A stretch of DNA of 64,000 bases from Pigmentiphaga humi (GTDB taxonomy: Bacteria; Pseudomonadota; Gammaproteobacteria; Burkholderiales; Burkholderiaceae_B). Every line of letters starts with the position of its first letter. Position 1 is the stretch's first letter. This document shows, in pieces, positions 18,144-27,410 of the stretch. Location: assembly GCF_900606115.1 (NCBI RefSeq), contig NZ_UWPJ01000005.1, positions 372,001-436,000 on the forward strand, read 5' to 3'. The position numbers and the translations under genes were made by a program. The notes under the pieces were generated by a model, which did no database searches, was not told where the DNA came from, and was given only the letters and a program-made list of their open reading frames with translations.

Positions 18144-18210
18144 TGTTGCTGTGCTGCGAGGCCTGTCCTGCTGCCGCAACGGCCGGCGGCGGACTGGCGC
18201 TGCGCGGCCC

Positions 18211-18345
18211 TTAGATGGCCAGGCGCTTGCGGCCCTTGGCGCGGCGGGCGTTGATGATGGCGCGGCCGGCACGGGTCTTCATGCGGACACGGAAACCGTG
18301 GGTGCGCTTGCGACGGGTGACGGAAGGTTGATAGGTACGTTTCAT
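18211..18345 (-). CDS. rpmH: 50S ribosomal protein L34
   Basis: A 44-residue protein, [19 protein letters not shown] and so on to AKGRKRLAI, matching L34 end to end. ATG 18345 has CAGGAA 5-6 bases upstream, so the longer frame to 18474 is not used. It is the first gene of rpmH-rnpA-yidD-yidC, with a promoter about 200 bases upstream. Confidence 0.98.
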   Translation of the reverse strand: MKRTYQPSVTRRKRTHGFRVRMKTRAGRAIINARRAKGRKRLAI

Positions 18346-18551
18346 GGCAGTTCCTGCTGAGTTCCGGTATGGGTATGAAAGCCGCCCCGGAAGCTTGCGC
18401 AGTCCCGGTCTGTGAATGGGCCAGGCGCAGCCGGCAACCCTCCTGCGAAAGGAAAGCGCGCGCATGCCCAGCATGGTTCAGAGCGGAAAGACTGCCAACC
18501 CAGGGTCTTGGATTCCGTCCGATCTTCAGCTCGAAGTTCGGAAAGCCCTCC

Positions 18552-18580
18552 ATCCTGTCAAATTAATCTGTTTCTGTCAA
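18552..18580 (-). promoter_or_regulatory. Predicted sigma-70 promoter of rpmH operon
   Basis: On the minus strand a perfect -35 TTGACA (18575-18580) and a weaker -10 CAGGAT (18552-18557) are separated by exactly 17 bases. Expected transcription start is near 18545, giving a leader of about 200 bases before rpmH. This lies in the 298-base interval between rpmH and the TauE-like gene, in which nothing else was recognised. Confidence 0.6.
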
Positions 18581-18643
18581 GGTTTTACCGGCAAATCGGC
18601 TACTGAGCGTGGTATGGGGCTGCCGGGCGCCAAGCCGCTTCGG

Positions 18644-19444
18644 TCACCAGACGACGCAGAATCCCTGTTCGAGCAAGGTTGCCGGCAAGGTGGCGGCGCG
18701 CGCCAGGCCGACCATGCCGAATGCCGCGATGGCCGTGCCGCCGCCGATGCGCCAGGCCCGCAGCCGGGCGCGCCGCCGCAGCCATCCGGCCAGGCCGGAC
18801 ATCGCCACCAGGTTGGGCAGGGTTCCCAGGCCGAATGCCGCCATGGCCAGCGCCCCGGACGCGGCATTGCCCGCCACCAGCGCGATCGCCAGGGCGCCCA
18901 GCGACATGCCGCATGGCATCAGTCCCCAGCCCAGGCCGGTGAGGAAGCGCTCCAGCAGCGGCCTGCCCGCCAGGCGGGCGCGTACCGCGGCGGCGGCGCG
19001 GGACTGCACCACACGGGCTCCGGTGGCCATCCATGCCCGTACCAGCGCGGCGCGCCACCGGTTCGCGGCGCCCGGGGCCGCGTCCGGCCGAACCGCGCGC
19101 ATCACCAGCACCGTGCCGTAGATGCACAGCAGGGAGGCTCCCAAGACCAGCGCGCCGCGCTGCAGCGGCAGCCATTGCTGGCGCCAGACGTTGCCGCCCA
19201 GGCCGCCCGCCAGCGCGCCCAGCATGGCATAAGTCAGGATGCGGCCGCCGTGCATCACCAGGGTTTCCAGGCCCAGCCGCCACGGCGCCGCGCGCCGCAG
19301 CACGATCAGGCGCGGGGCATGCCTGTGCTCGATCGCCATGACCAGCCCGCCGCACATGGCGGCGCAATGCACGCCGCCCAGCAAGCCCAGCAGCAGCATG
19401 CCGGTCAGCGCCGGCCAGCCCGACGACAGGGCCCAGGCGGTCAT
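18644..19444 (-). CDS. TauE/SafE (DsbD_2-like) membrane protein of the cbb3 locus
   Basis: A 266-residue polytopic membrane protein with GLLGGVHCAAMCGGLV near the N-terminus and GLGWGLMPCGMSLGALA in the second half, paired motifs typical of the UreH/DsbD_2-like branch annotated as sulfite exporter TauE/SafE. ATG 19444 is chosen because it starts at the first conserved residues. This family is regularly found next to ccoGHIS genes and is thought to assist metal or redox handling during cbb3 oxidase assembly; a direct function is not shown by sequence. Confidence 0.83.
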   Translation of the reverse strand: MTAWALSSGWPALTGMLLLGLLGGVHCAAMCGGLVMAIEHRHAPRLIVLRRAAPWRLGLETLVMHGGRILTYAMLGALAGGLGGNVWRQQWLPLQRGALVLGASLLCIYGTVLVMRAVRPDAAPGAANRWRAALVRAWMATGARVVQSRAAAAVRARLAGRPLLERFLTGLGWGLMPCGMSLGALAIALVAGNAASGALAMAAFGLGTLPNLVAMSGLAGWLRRRARLRAWRIGGGTAIAAFGMVGLARAATLPATLLEQGFCVVW

Positions 19445-19505
19445 GTGCCCTCCCGCGCATCGCCGCATCGATGCCGCATGGGGAGCCGCGCACGCCGCGC
19501 CATGT

Positions 19506-19766
19506 TCACAGGAGCTCGTCGGCGTCGCGGCCGTCCGAGCGCGCGGAGCCGTTCGACAAGTAGAGCGTGAGGCCGCTCGACACCCCGGCGATCGCCCAGA
19601 TCAGGAAAAAGGCGCAGGTATAGAACGCCTCGCGCGACATCTCGACCGGATGGCCGCCGATGGCCAATCCACGAGGGTCGAGCAAGGTGAACACCACCAC
19701 CGCGGCCGCCGAGCTGGCGAGGAAGGCGGGCCACAGCACCCACATGAACGCGCGCCGGCGATTCAT
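19506..19766 (-). CDS. Small two-helix membrane protein in cbb3 cluster
   Basis: An 86-residue protein starting MNRRRAFMWVLWPAFLASS, with two hydrophobic segments (about residues 7-27 and 47-68) and a charged C-terminus. Its ATG overlaps the stop of the upstream gene by 4 bases (ATGA), so it is translationally coupled within the cco cluster. I do not recognise a named family. It may be an accessory membrane subunit of oxidase assembly, judged only from position. Confidence 0.7.
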   Translation of the reverse strand: MNRRRAFMWVLWPAFLASSAAAVVVFTLLDPRGLAIGGHPVEMSREAFYTCAFFLIWAIAGVSSGLTLYLSNGSARSDGRDADELL

Positions 19767-19957
19767 CGCGCCTGCTCCACCACCAGGCCGCGCTTGACGA
19801 TGGGGCCGGGCACCGGCGGATCGTCGTGCGTGACGGCCAGCGCGATGGTCGCGATGCATGCCACGATCACGATGGCGGGGCCGGCCATCAACAACCAGGG
19901 CCAGGGTTCTTTCCACCAGGGCCCGGCATCCCTATCCAATTGCTGCTGCATCTGCAT
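19763..19957 (-). CDS. Small FixH-like membrane protein
   Basis: A 64-residue single-span protein: PWWKEPWPWLLMAGPAIVIV then a short periplasmic tail with THDDPPVPGPIVKRGLV. The PWYKxPWPW-type start resembles the N-terminus of FixH/CcoH, which in other bacteria is longer and follows ccoG. This could be a shortened CcoH or an unrelated anchor; the position directly after ccoG supports the first. Overlaps the next gene by 4 bases. Confidence 0.65.
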   Translation of the reverse strand: MQMQQQLDRDAGPWWKEPWPWLLMAGPAIVIVACIATIALAVTHDDPPVPGPIVKRGLVVEQAR

Positions 19958-19988
19958 ACCTCGCTCTGTCGGGGTTCAGACCGAACCG

Positions 19989-21443
19989 CTATGGAACAAT
20001 GAAACTCGATTTTTCCTGCAGCACCGTCGGCTTGCCGCCGTTGCCGTCCGCATGCACGACGAACTCGATGCGATGCGTACCCGGCTGGGCCTGGCCGACC
20101 GGCAGCGATACCCGTATCGGCACCAGCCGGTTCGAGGCCGGCGCCAGCTCGATGCCGACGCTCCCGTCGAGGCCTTGCGCCCGCAGCTCGGGGAGGCCCT
20201 GGACGTCCAGCCGCAGGTGCTGGGCCTGCTCGGTGACGTTCATCAATTGCAGCTGGTAGACGTTCTCGATCATCCCGCCTTCGACTTCGCGGGCCAGTAC
20301 CGAGCGGTCCCGTATCACGTCCATGCGCAGCGGCTCGCGGGTAGCCAGCAGGCCGACGAAGGCCGCGGCCAGCGCGAGCCAGATTGCGCTGTAGATCAGC
20401 ACGCGCGGCCGCACCAGCCGGCGTCGCGCCTGGCTGGGCGTCAGGCGCAGCTCGATGGCGCGCTCCGAGGTATAGCGGATCAGGCCGCGCGGATACTGCA
20501 TCTTGTCCATGACCTGGTCGCACGCGTCGATGCACAGGCCGCAGCCTATGCATTCGTATTGCAGGCCGTCGCGGATGTCGATGCCGGTGGGGCACACCTG
20601 GACGCAGATGCTGCAGTTGACGCAGTCGCCGAGCCCGACCGAGCGGGGGTCGGTCTTGCGCGAACGGCTGCCGCGCGGTTCGCCGCGGCCGCCGTCGTAG
20701 GTGACCACGTAGGTGTCTGGATCGACCATCACGCTCTGGAAGCGCGCGTACGGACACATGTACCGGCACACCTGCTCGCGCATGAAGCCGGCGTTGCCCC
20801 AGGTGGCGAAGCTGTAGAAGACCAGCCAGAACCATTGCCACGGCCCCAGGTCGCCCTGCCAGACCTGGCCCGCCAGTTCGCGGATGGGACTGAAATAACC
20901 GATGAAGGTCAAGCCCGTCCAGACCGCCACGACCAGCCACAGCGCATGCTTGACGGCCTTGCGCCGGATCTTGTCGAACGTCCACGGCGCGGCCTCGAGG
21001 CGGATGCGCGCGAAGCGGTCGCCTTCGGCCAGCCGCTCTATCCACATGAAGATCTCGGTATAGACCGTCTGCGGACAGGCGTAGCCGCAGAACAGCCGCC
21101 CCGCGACCGCGGTGAACAGGAACAGCGCGAGCGCGCTGAGGATCAGCAGCAGCGTCAGGTAGATGATGTCCTGCGGCCACAGCACCATGCCGAACAGGTA
21201 GAACTTGCGCGCGCCCAGGTCGAACAGCACCGCCTGGCGGTCGTTCCAGGTCAGCCAGGGCAGGCCGTAGAAGATCGCCTGGGTGAGCAGCACCAGCACG
21301 ACCCGCCATCGCGCGAACACGCCGCTGACCGAACGCGGGTGGATCTTGCGGCGGACCTCGTACAGCGCTTGTTCCAGGCCCTCGTCGTTGCCGGCGGCCC
21401 GGGGCGCGGCGCGCCTCCCGGACGATTCTTCCGTGGTGTTCAT
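19989..21443 (-). CDS. ccoG: Cytochrome c oxidase accessory protein CcoG
   Basis: A 484-residue polyferredoxin-type membrane protein (also called FixG/RdxA). It has several membrane segments, the motif FCGYACPQTVYTEIFMW, two 4Fe-4S clusters (CVNCSICVQVCPTG and CIGCGLCIDAC) and a C-terminal immunoglobulin-like periplasmic domain. CcoG is involved in copper reduction for cbb3 oxidase biogenesis. The start MNTTEE at 21443 overlaps the ccoP stop by 4 bases. Confidence 0.96.
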   Translation of the reverse strand: MNTTEESSGRRAAPRAAGNDEGLEQALYEVRRKIHPRSVSGVFARWRVVLVLLTQAIFYGLPWLTWNDRQAVLFDLGARKFYLFGMVLWPQDIIYLTLLLILSALALFLFTAVAGRLFCGYACPQTVYTEIFMWIERLAEGDRFARIRLEAAPWTFDKIRRKAVKHALWLVVAVWTGLTFIGYFSPIRELAGQVWQGDLGPWQWFWLVFYSFATWGNAGFMREQVCRYMCPYARFQSVMVDPDTYVVTYDGGRGEPRGSRSRKTDPRSVGLGDCVNCSICVQVCPTGIDIRDGLQYECIGCGLCIDACDQVMDKMQYPRGLIRYTSERAIELRLTPSQARRRLVRPRVLIYSAIWLALAAAFVGLLATREPLRMDVIRDRSVLAREVEGGMIENVYQLQLMNVTEQAQHLRLDVQGLPELRAQGLDGSVGIELAPASNRLVPIRVSLPVGQAQPGTHRIEFVVHADGNGGKPTVLQEKSSFIVP

Positions 21444-22366
21444 CGCGGGGTTTCCCCGGGCCGGGTGAGACCCCATACGTACGCGGTCAGCAGGCGGATC
21501 TGCTGCGGCGTGAACAGGTGTTCATGCGCCGGCATCTGGTTGTCGCGGCCCTTGGTGATGGCCTCGGCGATGGTGGCGGCGGAACTGCCGTACAGCCATA
21601 CGCCGTCGGTCAGGTTGGGGGCGCCCAGCATCTGGTTGCCCTTGCCGTCCACGCCGTGACAGGCCGCGCAGGTCGACCTGAAATCGCTCCTGCCGCGCGC
21701 CGCCTTGATGGGATCCGCCGCCAGCCCGGAGAGCGAACGCACGTATTGCGCCACGTCGGCGATGGCGCGCGCGTCCAGCTGCTCGGAGAACGGAGGCATG
21801 ACGCCGTGGCGCCCCTTGGCGATCGTTTCGTAGATGGTTTCGGGCGAAGATCCGTACAGCCAGTCGCCGTCGGCTAGGTTGGGGAATCCCTTGCTGCCGC
21901 GGGCATCCGAGCCGTGGCACTGGGCGCAGTTGTTCAGGAACAGCCGCTGGCCGATCTCCTGGCCCTGGGCGTCGCTGGCGATGGCGGGGATGTCCATGTT
22001 TTCGAAGCGCGCATAGACGGGCTGCACCTGTTCGCGCAACCGGGCCTGCTGCTCGACCAGCGCGCCGGTGCTGGACCAGCCCAGCCAGCCCTGGAACTTG
22101 CCCAGCCCGGGGTAGAGGAGCAGGTAGCCCACCGAAAATATGCAGGTCAGCAGGTACATCCACATCCACCAGCGCGGCAGCGGGTTGTTCAGCTCGCGCA
22201 GGTCTTCGTCCCAGACGTGGCCGGTATCGGCCACCGCGCCGCTCGCATCGGCCGGTGCACTCTTGATGCGCCGCTGCGACATCAGCAGCCAGCCGCACCA
22301 GAAAATGCCGGCCAGCGCGATGGCGCTGATGTAGTAGCCCCAGAAGTCGGTATGGAAATCGCTCAT
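21440..22366 (-). CDS. ccoP: cbb3 oxidase subunit III, dihaem cytochrome c
   Basis: A 308-residue CcoP. It has the short N-terminal segment FWGYYISAIALAGIFWCGW, a second membrane helix at WWMWMYLLTCIFSVGYLLLY, then two cytochrome c domains with CAQCH and CAACH haem sites. It passes electrons from soluble cytochromes to CcoO/CcoN. ATG 22366 overlaps the ccoQ stop (ATGA) by 4 bases. Confidence 0.97.
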   Translation of the reverse strand: MSDFHTDFWGYYISAIALAGIFWCGWLLMSQRRIKSAPADASGAVADTGHVWDEDLRELNNPLPRWWMWMYLLTCIFSVGYLLLYPGLGKFQGWLGWSSTGALVEQQARLREQVQPVYARFENMDIPAIASDAQGQEIGQRLFLNNCAQCHGSDARGSKGFPNLADGDWLYGSSPETIYETIAKGRHGVMPPFSEQLDARAIADVAQYVRSLSGLAADPIKAARGRSDFRSTCAACHGVDGKGNQMLGAPNLTDGVWLYGSSAATIAEAITKGRDNQMPAHEHLFTPQQIRLLTAYVWGLTRPGETPR

Positions 22367-22539
22367 TGCGCGCGCTCCTCGCCGTGCGCCGCGACGGCGC
22401 TCTCTTCGGGAAGCGCGAACGGCAGCAGCGCCGATTCGCGGTTGGCCTGCGCCCGTGCGCCGGACCAGGCCCACGCCACGATGCCCAGGAAGGTCAGCAG
22501 CGACACCACGGTCGCGATCGATATCATCAAGCTAGCCAT
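22363..22539 (-). CDS. ccoQ: cbb3 oxidase small subunit CcoQ
   Basis: A 58-residue gene read directly from the gap between ccoO and ccoP. It encodes MASLMISIATVVSLLTFLGI, continuing VAWAWSGARAQANRESALLP and ending AAHGEERAQ. One membrane helix followed by a short polar tail is the CcoQ layout, and this is the standard position. It overlaps ccoP by 4 bases and starts 3 bases after the ccoO stop. CcoQ stabilises the cbb3 complex. Confidence 0.92.
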   Translation of the reverse strand: MASLMISIATVVSLLTFLGIVAWAWSGARAQANRESALLPFALPEESAVAAHGEERAQ

Positions 22540-22542
22540 TTT

Positions 22543-23181
22543 TCACTGTCCCAGGTTCTTCGCTTCCACGCCCAGGCCCTGCAGATAGGCGACCAGGGCG
22601 TCCTCTTCGGTCTTGTTCGCCAGTTCCCCGGCCGCCTGCGCGATCTGCTCGTCGCTGTAGGGCACGCCCAGCTTGCGCAGGGTGCGCATGCGCGCCTCGA
22701 TGTCGTCGCGTGCCACCGGCGTCTTGCGCAGCCAGGGATAGGACGGCATGTTCGATTCGGGCACCACGTCGCGCGGATTGTTCAGATGGACGCGGTGCCA
22801 GTCGTCGCTATAGCGGCCGCCCACGCGGGCCAGGTCCGGGCCGGTGCGCTTGGAGCCCCACAGGAAGGGGCGGTCGTATACGCCCTCGCCGGCCAGCGAG
22901 TAGCGGCCGTAGCGCTGCACTTCGGCGGTGAGCGTGCGGACCTGCTGCGAGTGGCAGCCCACGCAGCCTTCGCGGATGTAGACGTCGCGGCCGGCCAGGC
23001 GCAGCACCGAATAGGGCTCCATGCCGGCCACGGGGGTCGTGGTGGAATGCTGGAAAAACAGCGGCACGATCTGGACCAGCCCGGCGATGCTGACCACTGC
23101 GATAGTGGCCACGATCAGCCAGCCTACGTTCTTTTCCAGGGTCTCGTGGCGGAAGAAGGAAGTGCGCGTCGTCGATTTCAT
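22543..23181 (-). CDS. ccoO: cbb3 oxidase subunit II, monohaem cytochrome c
   Basis: A 212-residue CcoO. The N-terminal anchor is [20 protein letters not shown], followed by the haem site CVGCHSQQ and the conserved [38 protein letters not shown] and [21 protein letters not shown] 23181 begins [18 protein letters not shown], 13 bases after the ccoN stop. Confidence 0.97.
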   Translation of the reverse strand: MKSTTRTSFFRHETLEKNVGWLIVATIAVVSIAGLVQIVPLFFQHSTTTPVAGMEPYSVLRLAGRDVYIREGCVGCHSQQVRTLTAEVQRYGRYSLAGEGVYDRPFLWGSKRTGPDLARVGGRYSDDWHRVHLNNPRDVVPESNMPSYPWLRKTPVARDDIEARMRTLRKLGVPYSDEQIAQAAGELANKTEEDALVAYLQGLGVEAKNLGQ

Positions 23182-23194
23182 GACTCGTCCTCCC

Positions 23195-24667
23195 TCAAGC
23201 CAGGCGCGGTTCGGCCGAGGTGGGGAACACCGGCGCCGCGGCCGGGATCGGCGCATCGAAGGCACGCTGGCCGCGCGCGGTCATGATGAAGTTCCACGCC
23301 ATCAGGCCCATGCCGCCGAGGAAGCACAGTCCGCCGATCAGGCGCACCACGTAGAACGGATACGTGGCCTTGACCGCTTCGACGAAGCTGTAGGTCAGGG
23401 TGCCGTCGGGCTGGGTGGCGCGCCACATCATGCCCTGCATGACGCCGGCGATCCACATCGCGGCGATATAGAGCACCACGCCCAGCGTGGCGATCCAGAA
23501 ATGGAGTTCGATCATCTTGGTGCTGTACATCTGCTTCTGGCCGAACAGCCGGGGGAACATGTAATAGAGGGAGCCGATCGTGATCATGGCGACCCAGCCC
23601 AGCGCGCCGGAGTGCACGTGGCCGATGGTCCAGTCGGTGTAGTGCGACAGCGAGTTGACGGTCTTGATCGACATCATCGAACCTTCGAACGTCGACATGC
23701 CGTAGAACGACAGGGCGGTCACGAGAAACTTCAGGATGGGATCGGTGCGCAGTTTGTGCCAGGCGCCCGAGAGGGTCATGATGCCGTTGATCATGCCGCC
23801 CCACGACGGCGCCAGCAGGATCAGCGAGAACACCATGCCGAGCGACTGGGCCCAGTCCGGCAGCGAGGTGTTCTGCAGGTGGTGCGGGCCGGCCCACATG
23901 TAGGTGAAGTTCAGCGCCCAGAAGTGCACGATGGACAGGCGGTACGAATAGATCGGGCGCTCGGCCTGCTTGGGCACGAAGTAGTACATCATGCCCAGGA
24001 AGCTGGTGGTCAGGAAAAAGCCCACGGCATTGTGGCCGTACCACCACTGCACCATGGCGTCCTGCACGCCCGCGTAGGCGGAGTAGGACTTCCACAGCGT
24101 GGCGGGCAGTTCCATGTTGTTGACCACGTGCAGCAGCGCGATGGTCAGGATGTAGGCGCCGAAGAACCAGTTGGCCACGTAGATGTGGCGGGTGCGGCGC
24201 TTCATGATGGTGCCGAAGAACACCACCGCGTAGGCCACCCAGACCAGCGTGATCAGGATGTCGATGGGCCATTCGAGCTCGGCGTATTCCTTGCTGGTGG
24301 TGTAGCCCATGGGCAGGGTGATCGCCGCGGCGACGATGACCGCCTGCCAGCCCCAGAACGTGAAGGCCGCCAGGGGCCCCGCGAACAGCCGCGCCTGACA
24401 GGTGCGCTGCACGACGTAGTACGACGTGGCGAACAGCGCGCTGCCGCCGAACGCGAAGATGACCGCGTTGGTGTGCAGCGGCCGCAGGCGGCCGTAAGTG
24501 AGCCACGGCACGTCGAAGTTGAGCGCCGGCCAGATGAGCTGGGCGGCGATCAGGACGCCGACGGCCATGCCGACGATGCCCCATACGACCGTCATGACGG
24601 CGAATTGGCGAACGATGCGATAGTTGAATGTTTCGCCTGAAAGCGCGCTGCTGGCGCGGTTGTCCAT
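23195..24667 (-). CDS. ccoN: cbb3 oxidase catalytic subunit I
   Basis: A 490-residue haem-copper oxidase subunit with about 12 membrane helices. Conserved histidine segments include [60 protein letters not shown] and [20 protein letters not shown]. These ligate haem b, haem b3 and CuB. It is the first gene of ccoNOQPG and is preceded by a class II FNR-type promoter. Confidence 0.98.
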   Translation of the reverse strand: MDNRASSALSGETFNYRIVRQFAVMTVVWGIVGMAVGVLIAAQLIWPALNFDVPWLTYGRLRPLHTNAVIFAFGGSALFATSYYVVQRTCQARLFAGPLAAFTFWGWQAVIVAAAITLPMGYTTSKEYAELEWPIDILITLVWVAYAVVFFGTIMKRRTRHIYVANWFFGAYILTIALLHVVNNMELPATLWKSYSAYAGVQDAMVQWWYGHNAVGFFLTTSFLGMMYYFVPKQAERPIYSYRLSIVHFWALNFTYMWAGPHHLQNTSLPDWAQSLGMVFSLILLAPSWGGMINGIMTLSGAWHKLRTDPILKFLVTALSFYGMSTFEGSMMSIKTVNSLSHYTDWTIGHVHSGALGWVAMITIGSLYYMFPRLFGQKQMYSTKMIELHFWIATLGVVLYIAAMWIAGVMQGMMWRATQPDGTLTYSFVEAVKATYPFYVVRLIGGLCFLGGMGLMAWNFIMTARGQRAFDAPIPAAAPVFPTSAEPRLA

Positions 24668-24702
24668 GGCAGACCTCGGTTATGCGTAGTTTTGAATCCC
24701 CA

Positions 24703-24751
24703 GGCTGGGATCATGCGCAAGAGCCGGCTGCCGCGCCTTGATCAGAATCAA
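24703..24751 (-). promoter_or_regulatory. FNR/ANR-dependent promoter of ccoNOQP
   Basis: A perfect FNR box TTGATCAGAATCAA lies at 24738-24751. A -10-like CATGAT (minus strand) lies at 24710-24715. If its first base is -12, transcription starts at 24703 and the FNR box is centred exactly at -41.5, the class II activation distance. The box overlaps the ccoS stop codon. Confidence 0.8.
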
Positions 24752-24942
24752 CTGTCGTGCGTTCGCTGTCCGGGGTGTGGCGCGTCGGCCTCACCGGCGG
24801 GCGCATCGTCGTCCATCAGGATGGCGTGGCCCGCGCTGTCGATGTCTTCGAATTGGCCGTCGGACACGGCCCACCAGAGGGCGCCGGCCACGGCCAGGAC
24901 CAGCATCAGGCTGAGCGGGATCAGCAGGTAGAGCGTTTCCAT
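24748..24942 (-). CDS. ccoS: cbb3 oxidase assembly protein CcoS
   Basis: A 64-residue protein starting METLYLLIPLSLMLVLAVAG and containing WAVSDGQFEDIDSAGHAIL, the signature of CcoS: one membrane helix followed by a short acidic tail. CcoS is needed for haem/CuB cofactor insertion in cbb3 oxidase. The start overlaps the ccoI stop by one base (TGATG). Confidence 0.95.
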   Translation of the reverse strand: METLYLLIPLSLMLVLAVAGALWWAVSDGQFEDIDSAGHAILMDDDAPAGEADAPHPGQRTHDS

Positions 24943-27410
24943 CAGCGCCGCAGCCTCCAGGCGTTGCCCACGACCAGCAGCGACGACAGCGACATGCCCA
25001 GCGCCGCCATCCATGCGGAGATCCAGCCCGAGGCGGCGAGCGGAATGAAGGAAAGGTTGTAGGCCAGCGCCCAGCCCAGGTTCTGCCGGACCACGCGGCG
25101 GGTGCGGCGGGCCGCATCCAGCGCGTGCGCCACGCCCATGATGCCCTGGCCGTTCAACAGCACGTCGGCGCTCGCGCGGGCCAGCGCCGTGCCTGCGGCG
25201 ACCGCCATCGAGACTTGCGCCAGGCCCAGTTGCGGAGCGTCGTTGATGCCGTCGCCCACCGCGAGCACCACCGCGCCGCCGGCCTGCAGGCGGGCGACGT
25301 AGTCCTGCTTGCCCTCGGGGCTGACCCCGCCCGCGCAATGGCCGATGGAGAGATCGTCGGCCCATTGCCGGACCGTGGCCGCGGCATCGCCCGACACCAG
25401 ATGCACGCGCTTGCCCATCGCCCGCAGCGCCGCGAGCAGCTCGCGGCTGTCGTCGCGCAGCGCGTCCTGCAGGACGAAGCGCGCCAGGGGGCGGTCCGGA
25501 GAAGCCAGCCAGACGTGGGTGGCGGCGGTTTCGCCGGCGGGTGCGGTATCGCTGCCGATGCCGGTAAAGCGCGCGCTGCCCAGGCGCAATTCCAGGCCGT
25601 CGACCTCGGCCTCGACGCCCTGGCCGGCCAGGTGCGTGGCCCGGCCCAACGCCGGCAGCGGCCGGCCCTGGGCGTGCGCCGCGGCGGCCAGGGCCAGGCC
25701 GACGGGGTGCGTGCTGCCTGTTTCCATGGCGGCGGCCAGGTCCAGGCAACGCGCGGCGTCCAGCGGCCCCATCGTTTCGATGTGGGCCAGCGCGAAGCGG
25801 CCCTGGGTGAGGGTGCCGGTCTTGTCCAGCACCACGTCGGTCACCTGCGCCAGCGTTTCCAGGGCATGCCCCTTCACCACCAGCACGCCCCGGCGCGCCA
25901 GCCGGGAGGTGGCCGCGGCCAGCGCCGCCGGCGTCGCCAGCGACAGCGCGCAGGGGCAGCTGACCACCAGCACCGCGATCATGACCGGCAGCGCGCGCGC
26001 CGGCTCCAGCCACCACCAGACCGCGCCGGTGACCAGCGCCAGCGCGATGAGCGCCGCCACGAACACGACCGCGATCCGGTCCGCCAGCAGCGCGATGCGC
26101 GGTTTTTCCTCGAGCGCGCGGTCGAGCGCGTGGATGATGCCGGCCAGGCGCGTCCGGCTGCCGACCTGTTCGACCCGCATCAGGACGGGGCTGCCCGTAT
26201 TGAAGCTGCCCGCCACCAGGCCGTCGCCCGCCGCCTTGGCCACGGGCAGGCTCTCGCCCGTCAGCATGGCCTCGTCGAGCCGGGTGGCGCCTTCCAGCAG
26301 CGTGCCGTCGGCCGGCACGGCTTCGCCCGGGCCGATGCGCAGCACGTCGCCCGGGCGCACCTGCGGCAGCGCGACCAGTTCCGGCGCCGCGGCGGCCGGA
26401 TAGCCGGGCAGCCGGGTACAGAGGGCCGGCAGTTGCGCCGCCAGCGCGCGGCCGCCGTCCTGCGCGTCGTGGCGCAGCACCAGCTCCAGGTAGCGCGCGG
26501 CCAGCAGCAGCGCCACGAACATCGTCACCGAATCGAAATACACCTCGCCCCGGCCGGCCACCGTGGCTGCCACGCTGGCGGCGAAGGCGGCCAGGATGCC
26601 GATCACCACCGGCAGGTCCATGCCGGGGCGGCGGTGGCGCAGCCCCCGCCAGGCGCCCTGCATCAGCGGCCAGGCGCTGTACAGGACCACCGGCAGGGTC
26701 AGCACCAGGCTGGTCCAGCGCAGCAATTCCCATTGGCCGGGCTCGATCGACGCCTCGTGCCGGTACAGCGGCCAGGCGTACATCATGACCTGCATCATGC
26801 ACAGCATCGCTACGGCCATGCGCAGCAGCAGGCCGCGCTTGGCGCGCCGCAGGGCGTCGTTGGCGGCGCCCGGCTGGAACGGCGCGGCCCGGTAGCCGAT
26901 GGCGGCGAAGGCATCGAGCACGCCGGCCAGGTCGGTGCGGCCGGTCTTCCAGCGCACCCGGGCCCGGCCGGTCGCATGGTTGACGTGGGCGGCCACCACG
27001 CCCGGCTGGCGCTCCAGGTGCTGCTCGCACAGCCAGACGCAGGCGGCGCAGCGGAGATTGTCCAGGGTCAGCGAGACCTCGGCCGTGTCGGCGTCGATCG
27101 TTCGCACATAGAGCGCTTCCACGTCCGGGCGGCCGAACAGCGCACGCGCCTGGGCCTGGCTGCCATCGGCGTCGTCCAGCGGCTGCCCCAGTTCCGTCCT
27201 GAAGCGGTAGAAGCTCTCCAGTCCCGCGCCGTGGATGGTCTGGGCCACGGCCACGCAACCCGCGCAGCAGAACCAGCGCTGCGCCCCCGCCACCGGCGCG
27301 CGCAGCACCGCGCCCTGCTGGCCGCAGTGGTAGCAGGCGGCTGCCGGAGCGGCAGGAGGAGCGGCGGCCGGCGTGCCCAGGGCGTCCGCGGACAGGGATG
27401 GCGTATTCAC
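24942..27410 (-). CDS. ccoI: cbb3-linked copper P1B-type ATPase
   Basis: An 822-residue heavy-metal ATPase. The N-terminus has cysteine pairs (CYHCGQQG, WFCCAGC), then an HMA-like domain with LRCAACVWLC; the membrane metal site is SCPCALSLATP; the phosphorylation site is DKTGTLTQG; the hinge is GDGINDAPQLG. CcoI/FixI exports Cu(I) for CuB assembly. The start appears to be GTG 27410, with no clear Shine-Dalgarno sequence; the predicted FNR-dependent transcript would begin only one base upstream. Confidence 0.94.
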   Translation of the reverse strand: MNTPSLSADALGTPAAAPPAAPAAACYHCGQQGAVLRAPVAGAQRWFCCAGCVAVAQTIHGAGLESFYRFRTELGQPLDDADGSQAQARALFGRPDVEALYVRTIDADTAEVSLTLDNLRCAACVWLCEQHLERQPGVVAAHVNHATGRARVRWKTGRTDLAGVLDAFAAIGYRAAPFQPGAANDALRRAKRGLLLRMAVAMLCMMQVMMYAWPLYRHEASIEPGQWELLRWTSLVLTLPVVLYSAWPLMQGAWRGLRHRRPGMDLPVVIGILAAFAASVAATVAGRGEVYFDSVTMFVALLLAARYLELVLRHDAQDGGRALAAQLPALCTRLPGYPAAAAPELVALPQVRPGDVLRIGPGEAVPADGTLLEGATRLDEAMLTGESLPVAKAAGDGLVAGSFNTGSPVLMRVEQVGSRTRLAGIIHALDRALEEKPRIALLADRIAVVFVAALIALALVTGAVWWWLEPARALPVMIAVLVVSCPCALSLATPAALAAATSRLARRGVLVVKGHALETLAQVTDVVLDKTGTLTQGRFALAHIETMGPLDAARCLDLAAAMETGSTHPVGLALAAAAHAQGRPLPALGRATHLAGQGVEAEVDGLELRLGSARFTGIGSDTAPAGETAATHVWLASPDRPLARFVLQDALRDDSRELLAALRAMGKRVHLVSGDAAATVRQWADDLSIGHCAGGVSPEGKQDYVARLQAGGAVVLAVGDGINDAPQLGLAQVSMAVAAGTALARASADVLLNGQGIMGVAHALDAARRTRRVVRQNLGWALAYNLSFIPLAASGWISAWMAALGMSLSSLLVVGNAWRLRR

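Noticed and set aside
18139-18272. Long N-terminal extension of rnpA through rpmH
   Set aside because: The extension is low-complexity, overlaps rpmH and has no family conservation; TTG 18143 gives normal length.
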